Assembly (NCBI GenBank): GCA_937127445.1
Contig: CAKZLY010000013.1
Location: forward strand, 62,001-126,000
Length of the DNA stretch: 64,000 nucleotides
Direction: 5' to 3'
DNA from: Eximiradius sp.
GTDB taxonomy: Bacteria; Bacteroidota; Ignavibacteria; Kapaibacteriales; UBA2268
Under the pieces are notes generated by a model, which was not told the DNA's origin, ran no database searches, and saw nothing but the letters and a program-made list of their open reading frames with translations. The translations under genes were made by a program, and so were the position numbers. Each line of letters begins with the position of its first letter. Position 1 is the first letter of the stretch. Of the stretch, positions 9,670 through 18,014 are shown piece by piece.

Positions 9670-9924
9670 TTAAATTTCCTTCAATTCAATAAAATAATCT
9701 TCGATAATGGGATTGGCAATAAGTTGCCTGCAAGCTTTATCAATAATTTCGAAGGCTTGCTCTTGTGTTTCAGCAGAAATTTCAGTTGTAACGAATCGTC
9801 CGATACGCACGTGGGCGATTTCGGGAATGCCCATAGAATGCAAAGCGTTCTCAACAGTTTTGCCTTGAACATCAAGTATACCTTCGCGTAAAGTAATTTT
9901 AACTTCGGATTTGAATTTTTTCAT
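9670..9924 (-). CDS. purS: Phosphoribosylformylglycinamidine synthase subunit PurS
   Basis: 84 residues, the standard length. PurS is the small structural subunit that couples PurQ to small PurL and helps channel ammonia. The segment GILDVQGKTVENALHSMG and the VRIGRFV strand match the family closely. It is the first gene of a seven-gene minus-strand run through purQ, two tat genes, gatA, FAH and DUF58. The upstream region to 10163 is shared with divergent cas6. Confidence 0.94.
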   Translation of the reverse strand: MKKFKSEVKITLREGILDVQGKTVENALHSMGIPEIAHVRIGRFVTTEISAETQEQAFEIIDKACRQLIANPIIEDYFIELKEI

Positions 9925-10098
9925 TATTCTTGCTCAATTAATTACAATAAGTCTTTACAAATTAATAAAAAAAATAAAATTATCCTAATTGACAAAATAA
10001 CATAAAAAAATATGAAAAAATTATTAAAATATATTTGCATATATGATTATTTTTTATTAACTTATTTTTAAGAGTTCTTTTCCTCACTTTCTTCATTC

Positions 10099-10117
10099 AA
10101 AGTCGTCGAGCGACTTT
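10099..10117 (+). other. Hairpin in the cas6 leader
   Basis: AAAGTCG (10099-10105), loop TCGAG, CGACTTT (10111-10117): a perfect 7-bp stem ending 46 bases before the cas6 ATG. It is in the orientation that would be transcribed with cas6. A T-run follows, so it could be a terminator or attenuator, but there is no upstream plus-strand gene for it to end. Its shape resembles a CRISPR-repeat stem-loop of the type Cas6 binds. That reading is inference. Confidence 0.4.
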
Positions 10118-10163
10118 TTCGCCGCGTTATTTAATTGACTTGTTTAATAATCAGTGGTACGAT

Positions 10164-11039
10164 ATGAGATTAGAATTTATACTTAATCCGAAAGAGTTGC
10201 GATTTTCCATCCCAATCAACTACAACTATTTGCTTTTTAGTTCAATTGTAAATATTCTTTACTATTCGCCTGTAAAATTTCATCCCTGGGTTTCCGACAA
10301 CCAAAAAGCCACTCGGATATTGCCCAACAATAAGCTTTTCACTTTTTCCAAATTGATATGTCCAAACTCAAAAGTATCTCAAACTTCATATTCAGGGTTT
10401 GGAGACGTGAAACTACTTTTCTCAGCACCGATTGAAGACGATTTAGCCCCGGTTATTATATCAACTTTTAAATCACGCGAAGTGTTGAAAATTGAGAATT
10501 ACAATGGGTATTCGGAATTTTATTTCAAAAGCATCAAGCAATTGCCGGAACCTGAATTTGAAGACGAAAGGAAGTTCGTAATGCTTTCTCCAACAATAAT
10601 TTCAAAAGTTATGTTCAGCAATGGGAATAAAATTTTGCATTTTTACAGAATAAACGAAAGCGAAACAGCAGGAGCAATTGCCTATAATTTACGCCGAAAA
10701 TACGAAATAATTCACAAAGCACAATATAAGGGAAGAATTGAGGTAGAGTTTGATAGCGAATATGTTGAAATAAAAGGCGGAAGCGAAGGAGTTAGCAAGC
10801 TTGTAACAATACGAGAAGGTTCCGATGAAGAATATAAGCTCAAAGGATTTATCGCACCTGTTACAATTCGTAGCGAACCCGAAATTCTACGAATAGCATA
10901 TCAGTGCGGTATTGGTGAATTCAACTGCTTGGGGCTCGGGATGCTCGAAACAGTCCTTGCGAAATCAAAGAAAAAATCAGAATTTTTTGAGAATAATTCA
11001 GTCAAAAGCAAAGAAAAAGTGGAGTGCATACCTGTGTGA
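10164..11039 (+). CDS. cas6: CRISPR-associated endoribonuclease Cas6, solitary
   Basis: 291 residues from the ATG at 10164; an in-frame TTG at 10140 would add eight residues. Cas6 cuts CRISPR precursor RNA inside the repeat. Visible hallmarks are the start MRLEFILNP, IPINYNYLLFSSI near 16-28, a histidine at 40 where many Cas6 proteins have the general base, KLFTFSKL at 57-64, and the C-terminal glycine-rich loop GIGEFNCLGLGMLE at 249-262. A lysine-rich tail of about 30 residues follows and is longer than usual. No cas1, cas2, effector genes or repeat array lie in the window. It sits between purS and dapB, ordinary chromosomal neighbours. Confidence 0.85.
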   Translation: MRLEFILNPKELRFSIPINYNYLLFSSIVNILYYSPVKFHPWVSDNQKATRILPNNKLFTFSKLICPNSKVSQTSYSGFGDVKLLFSAPIEDDLAPVIISTFKSREVLKIENYNGYSEFYFKSIKQLPEPEFEDERKFVMLSPTIISKVMFSNGNKILHFYRINESETAGAIAYNLRRKYEIIHKAQYKGRIEVEFDSEYVEIKGGSEGVSKLVTIREGSDEEYKLKGFIAPVTIRSEPEILRIAYQCGIGEFNCLGLGMLETVLAKSKKKSEFFENNSVKSKEKVECIPV

Positions 11040-11046
11040 TTTATAA

Positions 11047-11082
11047 AAATGTAGGTGCGTATGTCAATACGCACCTACATTT
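11047..11082. terminator. Perfect 16-bp palindrome between convergent cas6 and dapB
   Basis: The arm AAATGTAGGTGCGTAT (11047-11062) is perfectly complementary to ATACGCACCTACATTT (11067-11082), with loop GTCA. It lies between the ends of two convergent genes, with A/T runs at both outer edges, so it can act as a bidirectional terminator. The long perfect stem and GTAGGTGCGTA core also resemble short interspersed palindromic repeats found scattered in many uncultured bacterial genomes. No second copy was noticed in this window. Confidence 0.75.
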
Positions 11083-11112
11083 GATATATTTAAGTGAATT
11101 AATGAAATAAAT

Positions 11113-11868
11113 TTATTCGCGTTCGGCGAACCAGATTTGGTCAAGAATATCATCGAATTTGAAAACACCCTTTTTGCCGTTAATCCACGAAGCAGCAAGC
11201 AGTGCACCAGCAGCAAATGCTTCGCGGTTTTTTGCATTGTGGGTAAGTTCGATGGTATCCACTGGTGAGTCAATTGTAACCGTGTGCTTGCCTAAATAAT
11301 CCCCGGCTCGAATGCTCGAAATTTGAAGCATCTCGGGCAAAATTGCACCTTCGGGGTTTCCAAATAGAAGCTGGTTTTTGTGCTTGAATTCACGTAATAC
11401 TATTTCTCCAAGCGAGATTGCAGTACCTGACGGAGCATCTTTTTTACGTTTATGGTGCGTTTCAACTATAAAAATATCATAACCAGGAGCCAAATTTATC
11501 AATTTCGAAGCAACTTGGACAATTTTCATAAAAATGTTCATTCCGATAGAAAAATTTGGGCTCCATAGCATCCCGACGTCATATTTCTTAACTATATTTG
11601 TAACTAATTCCAGACTATCATACCAACCGGTTGCACCAATGACAAAATTTTTACCGTTTTTTGCAAGAACACAAGCATTATCATAAACAGCTCGACCAAT
11701 TGAAAAATCAATAGCGACATCAAAATCAAATTTTGTTTCTTCAACTATTGGATTATCAATATCATATTTAGCAACAACTTCAAAGCCATTGCCCAAAGCG
11801 GCCTTCTCGATTTCGTGCCCCATAGTTCCATAGCCAATAATTGCTAATTTTGGAAGTTCAGTGCTCAT
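11113..11868 (-). CDS. dapB: 4-hydroxy-tetrahydrodipicolinate reductase
   Basis: 251 residues. DapB reduces the dihydrodipicolinate-level intermediate with NAD(P)H in lysine and meso-diaminopimelate synthesis. The nucleotide-binding GYGTMG is at residues 12-17, the GATGWYD segment at 78-84, and the active-site motif ETHHKRKKDAPSGTA at 136-150 with the catalytic His and Lys. The ATG at 11868 is preceded by AAGGAG. It stands alone between the cas6 terminator and the divergent SUF regulator. The upstream sequence to 12015 is shared by both. Confidence 0.94.
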   Translation of the reverse strand: MSTELPKLAIIGYGTMGHEIEKAALGNGFEVVAKYDIDNPIVEETKFDFDVAIDFSIGRAVYDNACVLAKNGKNFVIGATGWYDSLELVTNIVKKYDVGMLWSPNFSIGMNIFMKIVQVASKLINLAPGYDIFIVETHHKRKKDAPSGTAISLGEIVLREFKHKNQLLFGNPEGAILPEMLQISSIRAGDYLGKHTVTIDSPVDTIELTHNAKNREAFAAGALLAASWINGKKGVFKFDDILDQIWFAERE

Positions 11869-11928
11869 AAATTCTCCTTGAAAAAATATTAGGTTAATTT
11901 AAATCTTAAACGTATTTTTCATTGAAAT

Positions 11929-11971
11929 AGTATAATTTCATTAAATTCCGATAAAAATAATCGTATTTTTG
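11929..11971 (+). promoter_or_regulatory. Candidate SUF operon promoter
   Basis: CG-TATTTTTG (11962-11971) fits the Bacteroidota -7 box TAnnTTTG. It is followed by T and lies 44 bases before the Rrf2 start. About 18 bases upstream is AGTATAATTTCATTAAA (11929-11945), similar to the AGTATTTCTACTTAAAA element at two surface-gene promoters in this window (49594-49637 and 62393-62436). No start-site data exist here, so this is a sequence-based proposal. Confidence 0.45.
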
Positions 11972-12015
11972 TAACGTCAATAAACTCAATTGAACGATAA
12001 AATAAGTTTGAAACG

Positions 12016-12429
12016 ATGATAAAATTATCAAAAAAAGTTGAATATGCAATATTGGCATTGCAATACATTGCAGAAAACAGTTCGAAAACAAACACAGCAA
12101 AAGAAATTGCTGGGAAATTATCTTTGCCCTACGATTTTTTGTCCAAGCTTTTGCAAACATTGATGAAAAAAGGCTTGCTGGTGTCTCAATTGGGGGTAAA
12201 AGGCGGTTATAAATTAGTGAAACAAATAAGTGAAATTACAGTAGAAGAATTAATGAACGCACTCGACGAGCGTTCAAGCATTGTTGATTGTGCCGATGGT
12301 GACAGCAACTGCTGCTCGCGCACTGAAATTTGTGATATTCGCAGTCCGATTATGACCCTGCAAGAGCAAATAAATAACATTTTTAAAAATACTACAATTG
12401 CAAATTTGAAGAACAATATAAATATATAG
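12016..12429 (+). CDS. Rrf2-family transcriptional regulator of the SUF operon
   Basis: 137 residues. The winged-helix part ([15 protein letters not shown], then [20 protein letters not shown] and VKGGY) is standard Rrf2. Cysteines at 92, 99, 100 and 106 sit where IscR uses C92, C98 and C104 to bind a 2Fe-2S cluster, so a cluster-sensing repressor is likely. It lies 10 bp before sufB and probably controls its own operon according to iron-sulfur status. Whether it is closer to IscR or SufR in behaviour cannot be told from sequence. Confidence 0.9.
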   Translation: MIKLSKKVEYAILALQYIAENSSKTNTAKEIAGKLSLPYDFLSKLLQTLMKKGLLVSQLGVKGGYKLVKQISEITVEELMNALDERSSIVDCADGDSNCCSRTEICDIRSPIMTLQEQINNIFKNTTIANLKNNINI

Positions 12430-12439
12430 GTTAAGAGTT

Positions 12440-13885
12440 ATGGAAGAGAACAATAATATTCTGGGCAATTTAGCAGAGAATGAATATAAATACGGCTTTG
12501 TGTCAAGCATTGAGCAGGAACTTGCTCCAAAAGGCTTGAACGAGGACATTATTCGCTTCATTTCTGCAAAGAAGAATGAACCGGGTTTCTTGCTCGAATG
12601 GAGGTTGCGGGCTTTTCACCATTGGCAAAAGATGAAAGAACCAAACTGGGCTAAGGTAAAATACCCACCAATTGATTACCAGGATATTCATTATTATGCA
12701 GCACCCAAAAACTTCAATAAATATAAGAGTTTGGACGAAGTAGATCCTGAAATTTTGAAGACATACGAGAAACTGGGTATTCCGCTTGAAGAGCAGAAGC
12801 GGCTTGCAGGAGTGGCAGTTGATGCTGTGCTCGATAGTGTTTCTGTTGCAACAACATTCAAGGAAAAGCTGGAAGAGTTGGGGATTATTTTCTGCCCAAT
12901 TTCCGAAGCAGTACATACTCATCCCGAACTTGTAGAAAAATATCTGGGAAGCGTTGTCCCATACACTGACAACTACTTTGCAGCACTAAATTCAGCAGTG
13001 TTTAGCGATGGTTCGTTTGTGTATGTCCCGAAAGGGGTGCGTTGCCCGATGGAGCTTTCGACTTATTTCCGTATAAATGCTTCATCGACTGGGCAATTTG
13101 AACGAACTTTGATTATTGCAGATGAGGGCAGTTATGTAAGTTATCTAGAAGGTTGTACAGCACCAATGCGTGACGAAAACCAACTTCACGCAGCAGTGGT
13201 CGAGCTAATTGCCCATAAAAATGCTGAAATAAAATACTCAACCGTTCAAAACTGGTACCCCGGCGATAAAGAAGGCAAAGGTGGAATTTACAATTTCGTC
13301 ACAAAACGTGGACTATGCGAAGGCGAAAATTCAAAAATAAGCTGGACACAAGTCGAAACAGGTTCGGCTATTACTTGGAAATACCCAAGTTGCGTTCTCA
13401 AAGGCGATAATTCGGTGGGTGAATTTTATTCTGTTGCTCTGACAAATAATTTTCAGCAGGCGGACACAGGCACAAAGATGATACATTTAGGAAAAAATAC
13501 CAAAAGCCGAATAGTATCGAAAGGTATTTCTGCGGGACGCAGTGATAATAGCTATCGCGGTCTTGTTAAAATAAGCAAAAAGGCGGACGGCGCTCGCAAC
13601 TTTTCACAGTGCGACTCTCTGCTGCTGGGCGATAAGTGCGGTGCTCACACCTTCCCATACATTGAAGTTGCCAATCAAACAGCGATAGTAGAACATGAAG
13701 CAACAACTTCGAAAATTTCCGAGGATATTATCTTTTATCTCAACCAACGCGGGATATCGACAGAAGACGCTGTTGCATTGATTGTTCACGGTTATGCAAA
13801 AGAAGTGCTAAATAATCTTCCTATGGAATTTGCTGTCGAAGCAAAGAAACTGCTTTCAGTTAGTTTGGAAGGTTCGGTTGGATAA
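12440..13885 (+). CDS. sufB: Fe-S cluster assembly scaffold subunit SufB
   Basis: 481 residues, the expected length. SufB is the core scaffold of the SufBC2D complex on which iron-sulfur clusters are built. Recognisable segments include SGLNEDI-like [44 protein letters not shown], and [11 protein letters not shown]. The C-terminal [21 protein letters not shown] segment is also typical. The gene follows the Rrf2 regulator by 10 bp and precedes sufC by 31 bp. All parts of a functional SufB appear present. Confidence 0.97.
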   Translation: MEENNNILGNLAENEYKYGFVSSIEQELAPKGLNEDIIRFISAKKNEPGFLLEWRLRAFHHWQKMKEPNWAKVKYPPIDYQDIHYYAAPKNFNKYKSLDEVDPEILKTYEKLGIPLEEQKRLAGVAVDAVLDSVSVATTFKEKLEELGIIFCPISEAVHTHPELVEKYLGSVVPYTDNYFAALNSAVFSDGSFVYVPKGVRCPMELSTYFRINASSTGQFERTLIIADEGSYVSYLEGCTAPMRDENQLHAAVVELIAHKNAEIKYSTVQNWYPGDKEGKGGIYNFVTKRGLCEGENSKISWTQVETGSAITWKYPSCVLKGDNSVGEFYSVALTNNFQQADTGTKMIHLGKNTKSRIVSKGISAGRSDNSYRGLVKISKKADGARNFSQCDSLLLGDKCGAHTFPYIEVANQTAIVEHEATTSKISEDIIFYLNQRGISTEDAVALIVHGYAKEVLNNLPMEFAVEAKKLLSVSLEGSVG

Positions 13886-13916
13886 TTAATTAACAATTAG
13901 TATAAAGGATTTAAAA

Positions 13917-14663
13917 ATGGCATTGTTATCAATAAAGAACTTAAAAGCAAAAATCAACGATACGGAAATTTTGCACGGTATCGATTTAGAAATTAATCCG
14001 GGCGAAACTCACGCAATTATGGGTCCGAACGGTTCGGGCAAAAGCACACTTGCGTCGGTGCTTGCGGGCAAGCCCGGTTACGAAGTAACAGAAGGCGAAG
14101 TGCTGTTCAACGGGAAGAACTTGTTTGAAATGCAACCAGAAGTACGTGCACGCGAAGGAATGTTTCTGGCATTTCAGTATCCCGTGGAAATACCGGGCGT
14201 TTCGAATACAAATTTGATTAAATCTGCTGTCAATGAAATAAGAAAATATAGGAATTTAGAACCACTTGACGCATTCGATTTTATCTCGATGATAAAAGAA
14301 AAGGCAGCAATGGTTGAAATAGAACAATCGTTTCTGAACCGTTCAGTCAATGAAGGTTTTTCTGGTGGCGAAAAGAAACGCAACGAAGTTTTTCAGATGG
14401 CTATGCTTGATCCTGTGCTTGCAGTGCTGGACGAAACAGACTCAGGGCTGGATATTGACGCTCTTCGTATTGTTGCTAACGGTGTAAATAAACTTCGTCG
14501 CCAGGACAACTCTTTCCTTGTGATTACTCATTACCAGCGTTTGCTCAATTACATTGTCCCTGATTACGTTCACGTTCTATACAAAGGGCGTATTGTGAAA
14601 TCTGGCGGTAAAGAACTTGCTCTCGAACTCGAAGAGAAAGGCTATGACTGGATTAAAGATTAA
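13917..14663 (+). CDS. sufC: Fe-S cluster assembly ATPase SufC
   Basis: 248 residues. SufC is the ABC-type ATPase of SufBC2D; it drives conformational change during cluster assembly and has no membrane partner. Walker A GPNGSGKST is at residues 36-44. The signature FSGGEKKRNE lies near 145-155 and the Walker B region is LAVLDETDSGLD, with the SufC-specific ETDSGLD wording. A late ITHYQRLL segment holds the switch histidine. The ATG follows AAAGGA closely, and the stop is 13 bp before the sufD ATG. Confidence 0.97.
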   Translation: MALLSIKNLKAKINDTEILHGIDLEINPGETHAIMGPNGSGKSTLASVLAGKPGYEVTEGEVLFNGKNLFEMQPEVRAREGMFLAFQYPVEIPGVSNTNLIKSAVNEIRKYRNLEPLDAFDFISMIKEKAAMVEIEQSFLNRSVNEGFSGGEKKRNEVFQMAMLDPVLAVLDETDSGLDIDALRIVANGVNKLRRQDNSFLVITHYQRLLNYIVPDYVHVLYKGRIVKSGGKELALELEEKGYDWIKD

Positions 14664-14676
14664 CACGGGTGTAACA

Positions 14677-15975
14677 ATGGAAATTAAAAGTAAATTTATT
14701 GAGAACTTTGCGAATAAGTTCGACACATATTTGAAAGTGTCCAATTTACCCGAAGAAATTACTCAATTCAAAGCAAAGGCTTTCGAGCGTGTTCTATTAG
14801 ACCAGATCCCCACTCCAAAAATGGAAGAATGGAAATACACCAATCTTGCATTTTTGAACAAATTTAATTTTGATTTAGCAGCTTTGCCAACCCTTGATTG
14901 TAAAACAGTGGATAAATTTATTTTTCAGGGCTTAAAGGCAAATGTGCTTGTTTTCAACAATGGTAAATTTTGCAAAGAATTTTCTATAATTATTGACGAG
15001 GCTCTGGAAATAGAAACACTATCGCAAGCTTTGTCGAATGGATTTGTAGGAAATAATTTAAAGTTCGAACTTGTAAGCGATGTATTTACAAATCTGAATG
15101 CTGCATTTTTCGAAGATATTACCTTTATCAGAATTAAGAAAAACGCAATAATAAAGCATCCTGTGCATCTGTTGCAAATTTTTGATGGAAATTTGTCGCA
15201 AACTTCAATTTTTCCGAGGACTTATATTTCAGTAGAAGAAAATGCACAGGCAAAATTCATTGAAACTTACCAAAAAATTGGGGAATTCGACACTCTTTCA
15301 GCAAGCTTGACTGAAATTAAAATTGCCGCGTTTGCTCGATTTGACTTTGTGAGAACGCAAATTTTGCCTGATAATCACATTTTCTTTGGTCAAACAAACG
15401 TCGAGCAGAATAGAAATTCAGTATTCAACGATATTACTTTTACTCTGGACGGGAAATTTATCCGCAATAATCTAAATACAAAGTTCGTTGGTGAATATGC
15501 CGAAACACATTATTATGGCTTTTATTTTGCGGATAAAATCAATTATATTGATAATCATACGTTTATGGACCACGCATTTCCAAATTGCTTCAGCAATGAG
15601 ATATACAAAGGCATAGTTGGCGATAGTGCAACTGCTGTGTTCAACGGCAAAATTTTGGTCAGGCCCGATGCACAAAAGACGAACGCATATCAATCTAACA
15701 AAAATATATTGCTATCGGACAATGCAACAATTAACGCAAAACCTGAACTTGAAATTTATGCCGACGACGTGAAATGTTCGCATGGTGCAACTTCTGGCAC
15801 ACTCGATGAAGAACAGTTGTTTTATCTGCGTTCCCGCGGAATCAATTACGAAAATGCTCGAAATTTGCTACTTGCAGCTTTTGGCGAAGAAATTATTGAA
15901 AAAATTGAAATACCGCAGATACAAAATATGCTATCAGAACTATTTGAAAGCAAACTTGTAGGAAAACTACAATGA
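14677..15975 (+). CDS. sufD: Fe-S cluster assembly scaffold subunit SufD
   Basis: 432 residues from the ATG at 14677; an ATG at 14617 would lie inside sufC and is rejected. SufD is a SufB paralogue that completes SufBC2D and is linked to iron acquisition by the scaffold. The early segment PTPKMEEWKYTN is a SufD hallmark. The C-terminal block with CSHGATSGTLDEEQLFYLRSRG and its late AFGEEIIEKI tail is equally characteristic. The stop overlaps the sufS start (ATGA), indicating coupled translation. Confidence 0.95.
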   Translation: MEIKSKFIENFANKFDTYLKVSNLPEEITQFKAKAFERVLLDQIPTPKMEEWKYTNLAFLNKFNFDLAALPTLDCKTVDKFIFQGLKANVLVFNNGKFCKEFSIIIDEALEIETLSQALSNGFVGNNLKFELVSDVFTNLNAAFFEDITFIRIKKNAIIKHPVHLLQIFDGNLSQTSIFPRTYISVEENAQAKFIETYQKIGEFDTLSASLTEIKIAAFARFDFVRTQILPDNHIFFGQTNVEQNRNSVFNDITFTLDGKFIRNNLNTKFVGEYAETHYYGFYFADKINYIDNHTFMDHAFPNCFSNEIYKGIVGDSATAVFNGKILVRPDAQKTNAYQSNKNILLSDNATINAKPELEIYADDVKCSHGATSGTLDEEQLFYLRSRGINYENARNLLLAAFGEEIIEKIEIPQIQNMLSELFESKLVGKLQ

Positions 15976-17201
15976 GCAATATTGATGAAAGATTATTAGA
16001 AATTCGTCAGGATTTTCCTGTGCTAAATAGGTTGGTGTATGGCAAACCGCTGGTGTATCTTGATAATGCAGCAACAACACAGAAGCCAAAATGTGTGATT
16101 TCTGCAATTTCTGATTACTACTTGAACTATAATAGCAATATCCACCGCGGTGTCCATAGGCTAAGCCAAGAAGCAACCGATGAATACGAAAAATCGCGTA
16201 AAATTATCAAAGAATTTATCAATGCTAATAATACAAATGAAATAATTTTCACTCGTGGCACAACCGAAGGAATAAATTTGGTTGCTCATAGTTTTGTGCG
16301 TCCTCGATTGAGCAAAGGCGACGAAATACTGATTACTTATATGGAGCATCACTCGAACATAGTTCCGTGGCAGATAGTTTGCGAAGAGACCGGTGCAAAA
16401 TTAGTCGTTGCACCAATTAACGATGCTGGGGAACTAATTTTCGAAGAGTTTGAAAAATTGCTCACTGAAAGAGTTAAATTTGTTTCGGTTGTGTATGTAT
16501 CGAATTCGCTCGGAACAATTAATCCGATAGAGGAAATTATCAAAAAAGCACATTCGAAGGGGATTCCTGTGCTAATTGATGCCGCACAATCAATACAGCA
16601 TATGAAAATCGATGTTCGCCGTCTCGATTGCGATTTTTTGGCGTTTTCGGGGCACAAAATTTATGGGCCAACGGGCATTGGAGTGCTCTACGGCAAGGAT
16701 GAGCATCTTGACAAAATGCGTCCCTATCAGGGAGGCGGCGATATGATTAAATCTGTTTCGTTCGTGCGAACTATTTACAACGATTTACCATATAAATTCG
16801 AGGCAGGAACGCCAAATATAGAAGGGGCAATTGGGCTTGGGAAAGCAATTGAATATGTTAATCAAATTGGCTTCGACTTTATAATAGAACACGAGAATCA
16901 ATTGCTCGAATACGCACAGGAAAAATTATCAGAAATAGATGGACTAAAAATAATTGGTACTGCTTCACGAAAAGCAAGTGTTGTTTCGTTCGTGCTTGAA
17001 AATGTACACCCGCACGATGTCGGAACAATGCTCGATGTAGATGGAGTTGCTGTTCGGACGGGACATCATTGCACGGAGCCAATTATGCGGCGCTTCGGGG
17101 TGCCTGCAACAACTCGTGCTTCCTTTGCTTTCTACAATACAAAACAAGAAATTGATATTTTAGCCAATTCAATTCAAAAAGTAATAAAAATGTTTAGTTA
17201 G
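15972..17201 (+). CDS. sufS: Cysteine desulfurase SufS
   Basis: 409 residues. This PLP enzyme takes sulfur from L-cysteine and passes it as persulfide to SufU or SufE. PLP lysine K229 lies in FSGHKIYGPTG, the cofactor-stacking region has EHHSN at 125-129, and the catalytic cysteine C367 sits in RTGHHCTEP. The compact RTGHHC loop marks group II (SufS) desulfurases. It overlaps sufD by 4 bp and is followed by sufU, the usual partner of this type. Confidence 0.97.
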   Translation: MSNIDERLLEIRQDFPVLNRLVYGKPLVYLDNAATTQKPKCVISAISDYYLNYNSNIHRGVHRLSQEATDEYEKSRKIIKEFINANNTNEIIFTRGTTEGINLVAHSFVRPRLSKGDEILITYMEHHSNIVPWQIVCEETGAKLVVAPINDAGELIFEEFEKLLTERVKFVSVVYVSNSLGTINPIEEIIKKAHSKGIPVLIDAAQSIQHMKIDVRRLDCDFLAFSGHKIYGPTGIGVLYGKDEHLDKMRPYQGGGDMIKSVSFVRTIYNDLPYKFEAGTPNIEGAIGLGKAIEYVNQIGFDFIIEHENQLLEYAQEKLSEIDGLKIIGTASRKASVVSFVLENVHPHDVGTMLDVDGVAVRTGHHCTEPIMRRFGVPATTRASFAFYNTKQEIDILANSIQKVIKMFS

Positions 17202-17209
17202 GATTTGTG

Positions 17210-17677
17210 ATGGAAGAATTAAAAGAATTATATCAACAGGTGATCTTAGACCATAACAAGAATCCACGTAATTTTGGGGAATTACCTACTTGCAATCGCC
17301 ACGCGGAAGGGCACAATCCGCTTTGTGGCGACCAAATAGAAGTATTCATTTTGGTCGATGAGGACACAGGCAAAATTGAAGACGTAAGGTTCAAAGGTGC
17401 GGGCTGTGCTATTTCGAAAGCCTCAGCTTCGATAATGACAACACTGCTGAAAGGCAAGACAATCGAGGAAGCAAGGAAATTATTCGAACAATTTCATAAA
17501 GTTGTAACCTCAGACCCATCGTCTAATACAGATGTAATAAATTTAGGGAAACTTGCTGTTTTTTGTGGGGTACGTGAGTTCCCAGCACGTGTAAAATGTG
17601 CAAGCCTTGCCTGGCATACAATGTTAAATGCACTGGATAATCATACTACTACAAAAGTTAGCACGGAGCAATTATGA
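17210..17677 (+). CDS. sufU: SUF sulfur-transfer protein SufU
   Basis: 155 residues from the ATG at 17210, with TTAGGA upstream; a GTG directly before it at 17207 is the alternative. SufU is a zinc-binding IscU homologue that accepts sulfur from SufS. Ligands are visible: C39 and D41 in PLCGDQ, C66 in GAGCAISKASASIM, and C130 in VKCASLAW. The insertion between the second and third cysteines (FEQFHKVV and onward) is typical of SufU and absent from IscU. It overlaps the next gene by 4 bp. Confidence 0.94.
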   Translation: MEELKELYQQVILDHNKNPRNFGELPTCNRHAEGHNPLCGDQIEVFILVDEDTGKIEDVRFKGAGCAISKASASIMTTLLKGKTIEEARKLFEQFHKVVTSDPSSNTDVINLGKLAVFCGVREFPARVKCASLAWHTMLNALDNHTTTKVSTEQL

Positions 17678-17997
17678 GCGAGAGCTACATTTCACCTCAG
17701 GAATTAGAAGAAAAAATAATTAATGAAATAAAAGGTATTTACGACCCTGAAATACCTGTAAATATTTACGATTTAGGGTTGATTTATGATATTGCAATAA
17801 CTGAACAGAACGAAGTTGTTGTGCTGATGACACTTACTTCTCCAAATTGTCCCGAAGCGATTGGATTGCCTGCCGAAGTGCAGGAACGAATTAAGCAAAT
17901 CGAAGGTGTCAAAGATGCGAAAGTCCTACTAACTTTCGATCCACCCTGGGACAAATCAATGATGAGCGAAATTGCTCGTTTCGAACTTGGTTTTTAA
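17674..17997 (+). CDS. MIP18/DUF59 family Fe-S assembly protein (SufT or PaaD-like)
   Basis: 107 residues. The family motif DPEIPVNIYDLGLIYDI spans about 24-40, and the conserved cysteine C59 sits in LTSPNCP. Members assist late iron-sulfur maturation; in SUF operons they are called SufT, while PaaD is the related protein beside PaaE in phenylacetate clusters. The SUF context favours a general maturation role. The following PaaE-like reductase leaves the PaaD reading open. It overlaps sufU by 4 bp. Confidence 0.88.
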   Translation: MSESYISPQELEEKIINEIKGIYDPEIPVNIYDLGLIYDIAITEQNEVVVLMTLTSPNCPEAIGLPAEVQERIKQIEGVKDAKVLLTFDPPWDKSMMSEIARFELGF

Positions 17998-18014
17998 CAA
18001 TTAATGTGAATAAT

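Noticed and set aside
9925-10163. Possible CRISPR array or leader next to cas6
   Set aside because: Only one short hairpin is present; there are no repeated units of 25-40 bp with spacers.
10630-11039. Cas6 call as a RAMP Cas5 or Csm/Cmr protein
   Set aside because: The position of the glycine-rich loop near the end, H40 and KLFTFSKL fit Cas6 better, and no effector genes are near.
14617-14676. Earlier ATG for sufD
   Set aside because: It lies inside sufC in another frame; the ATG at 14677 follows the sufC stop and matches the family start.
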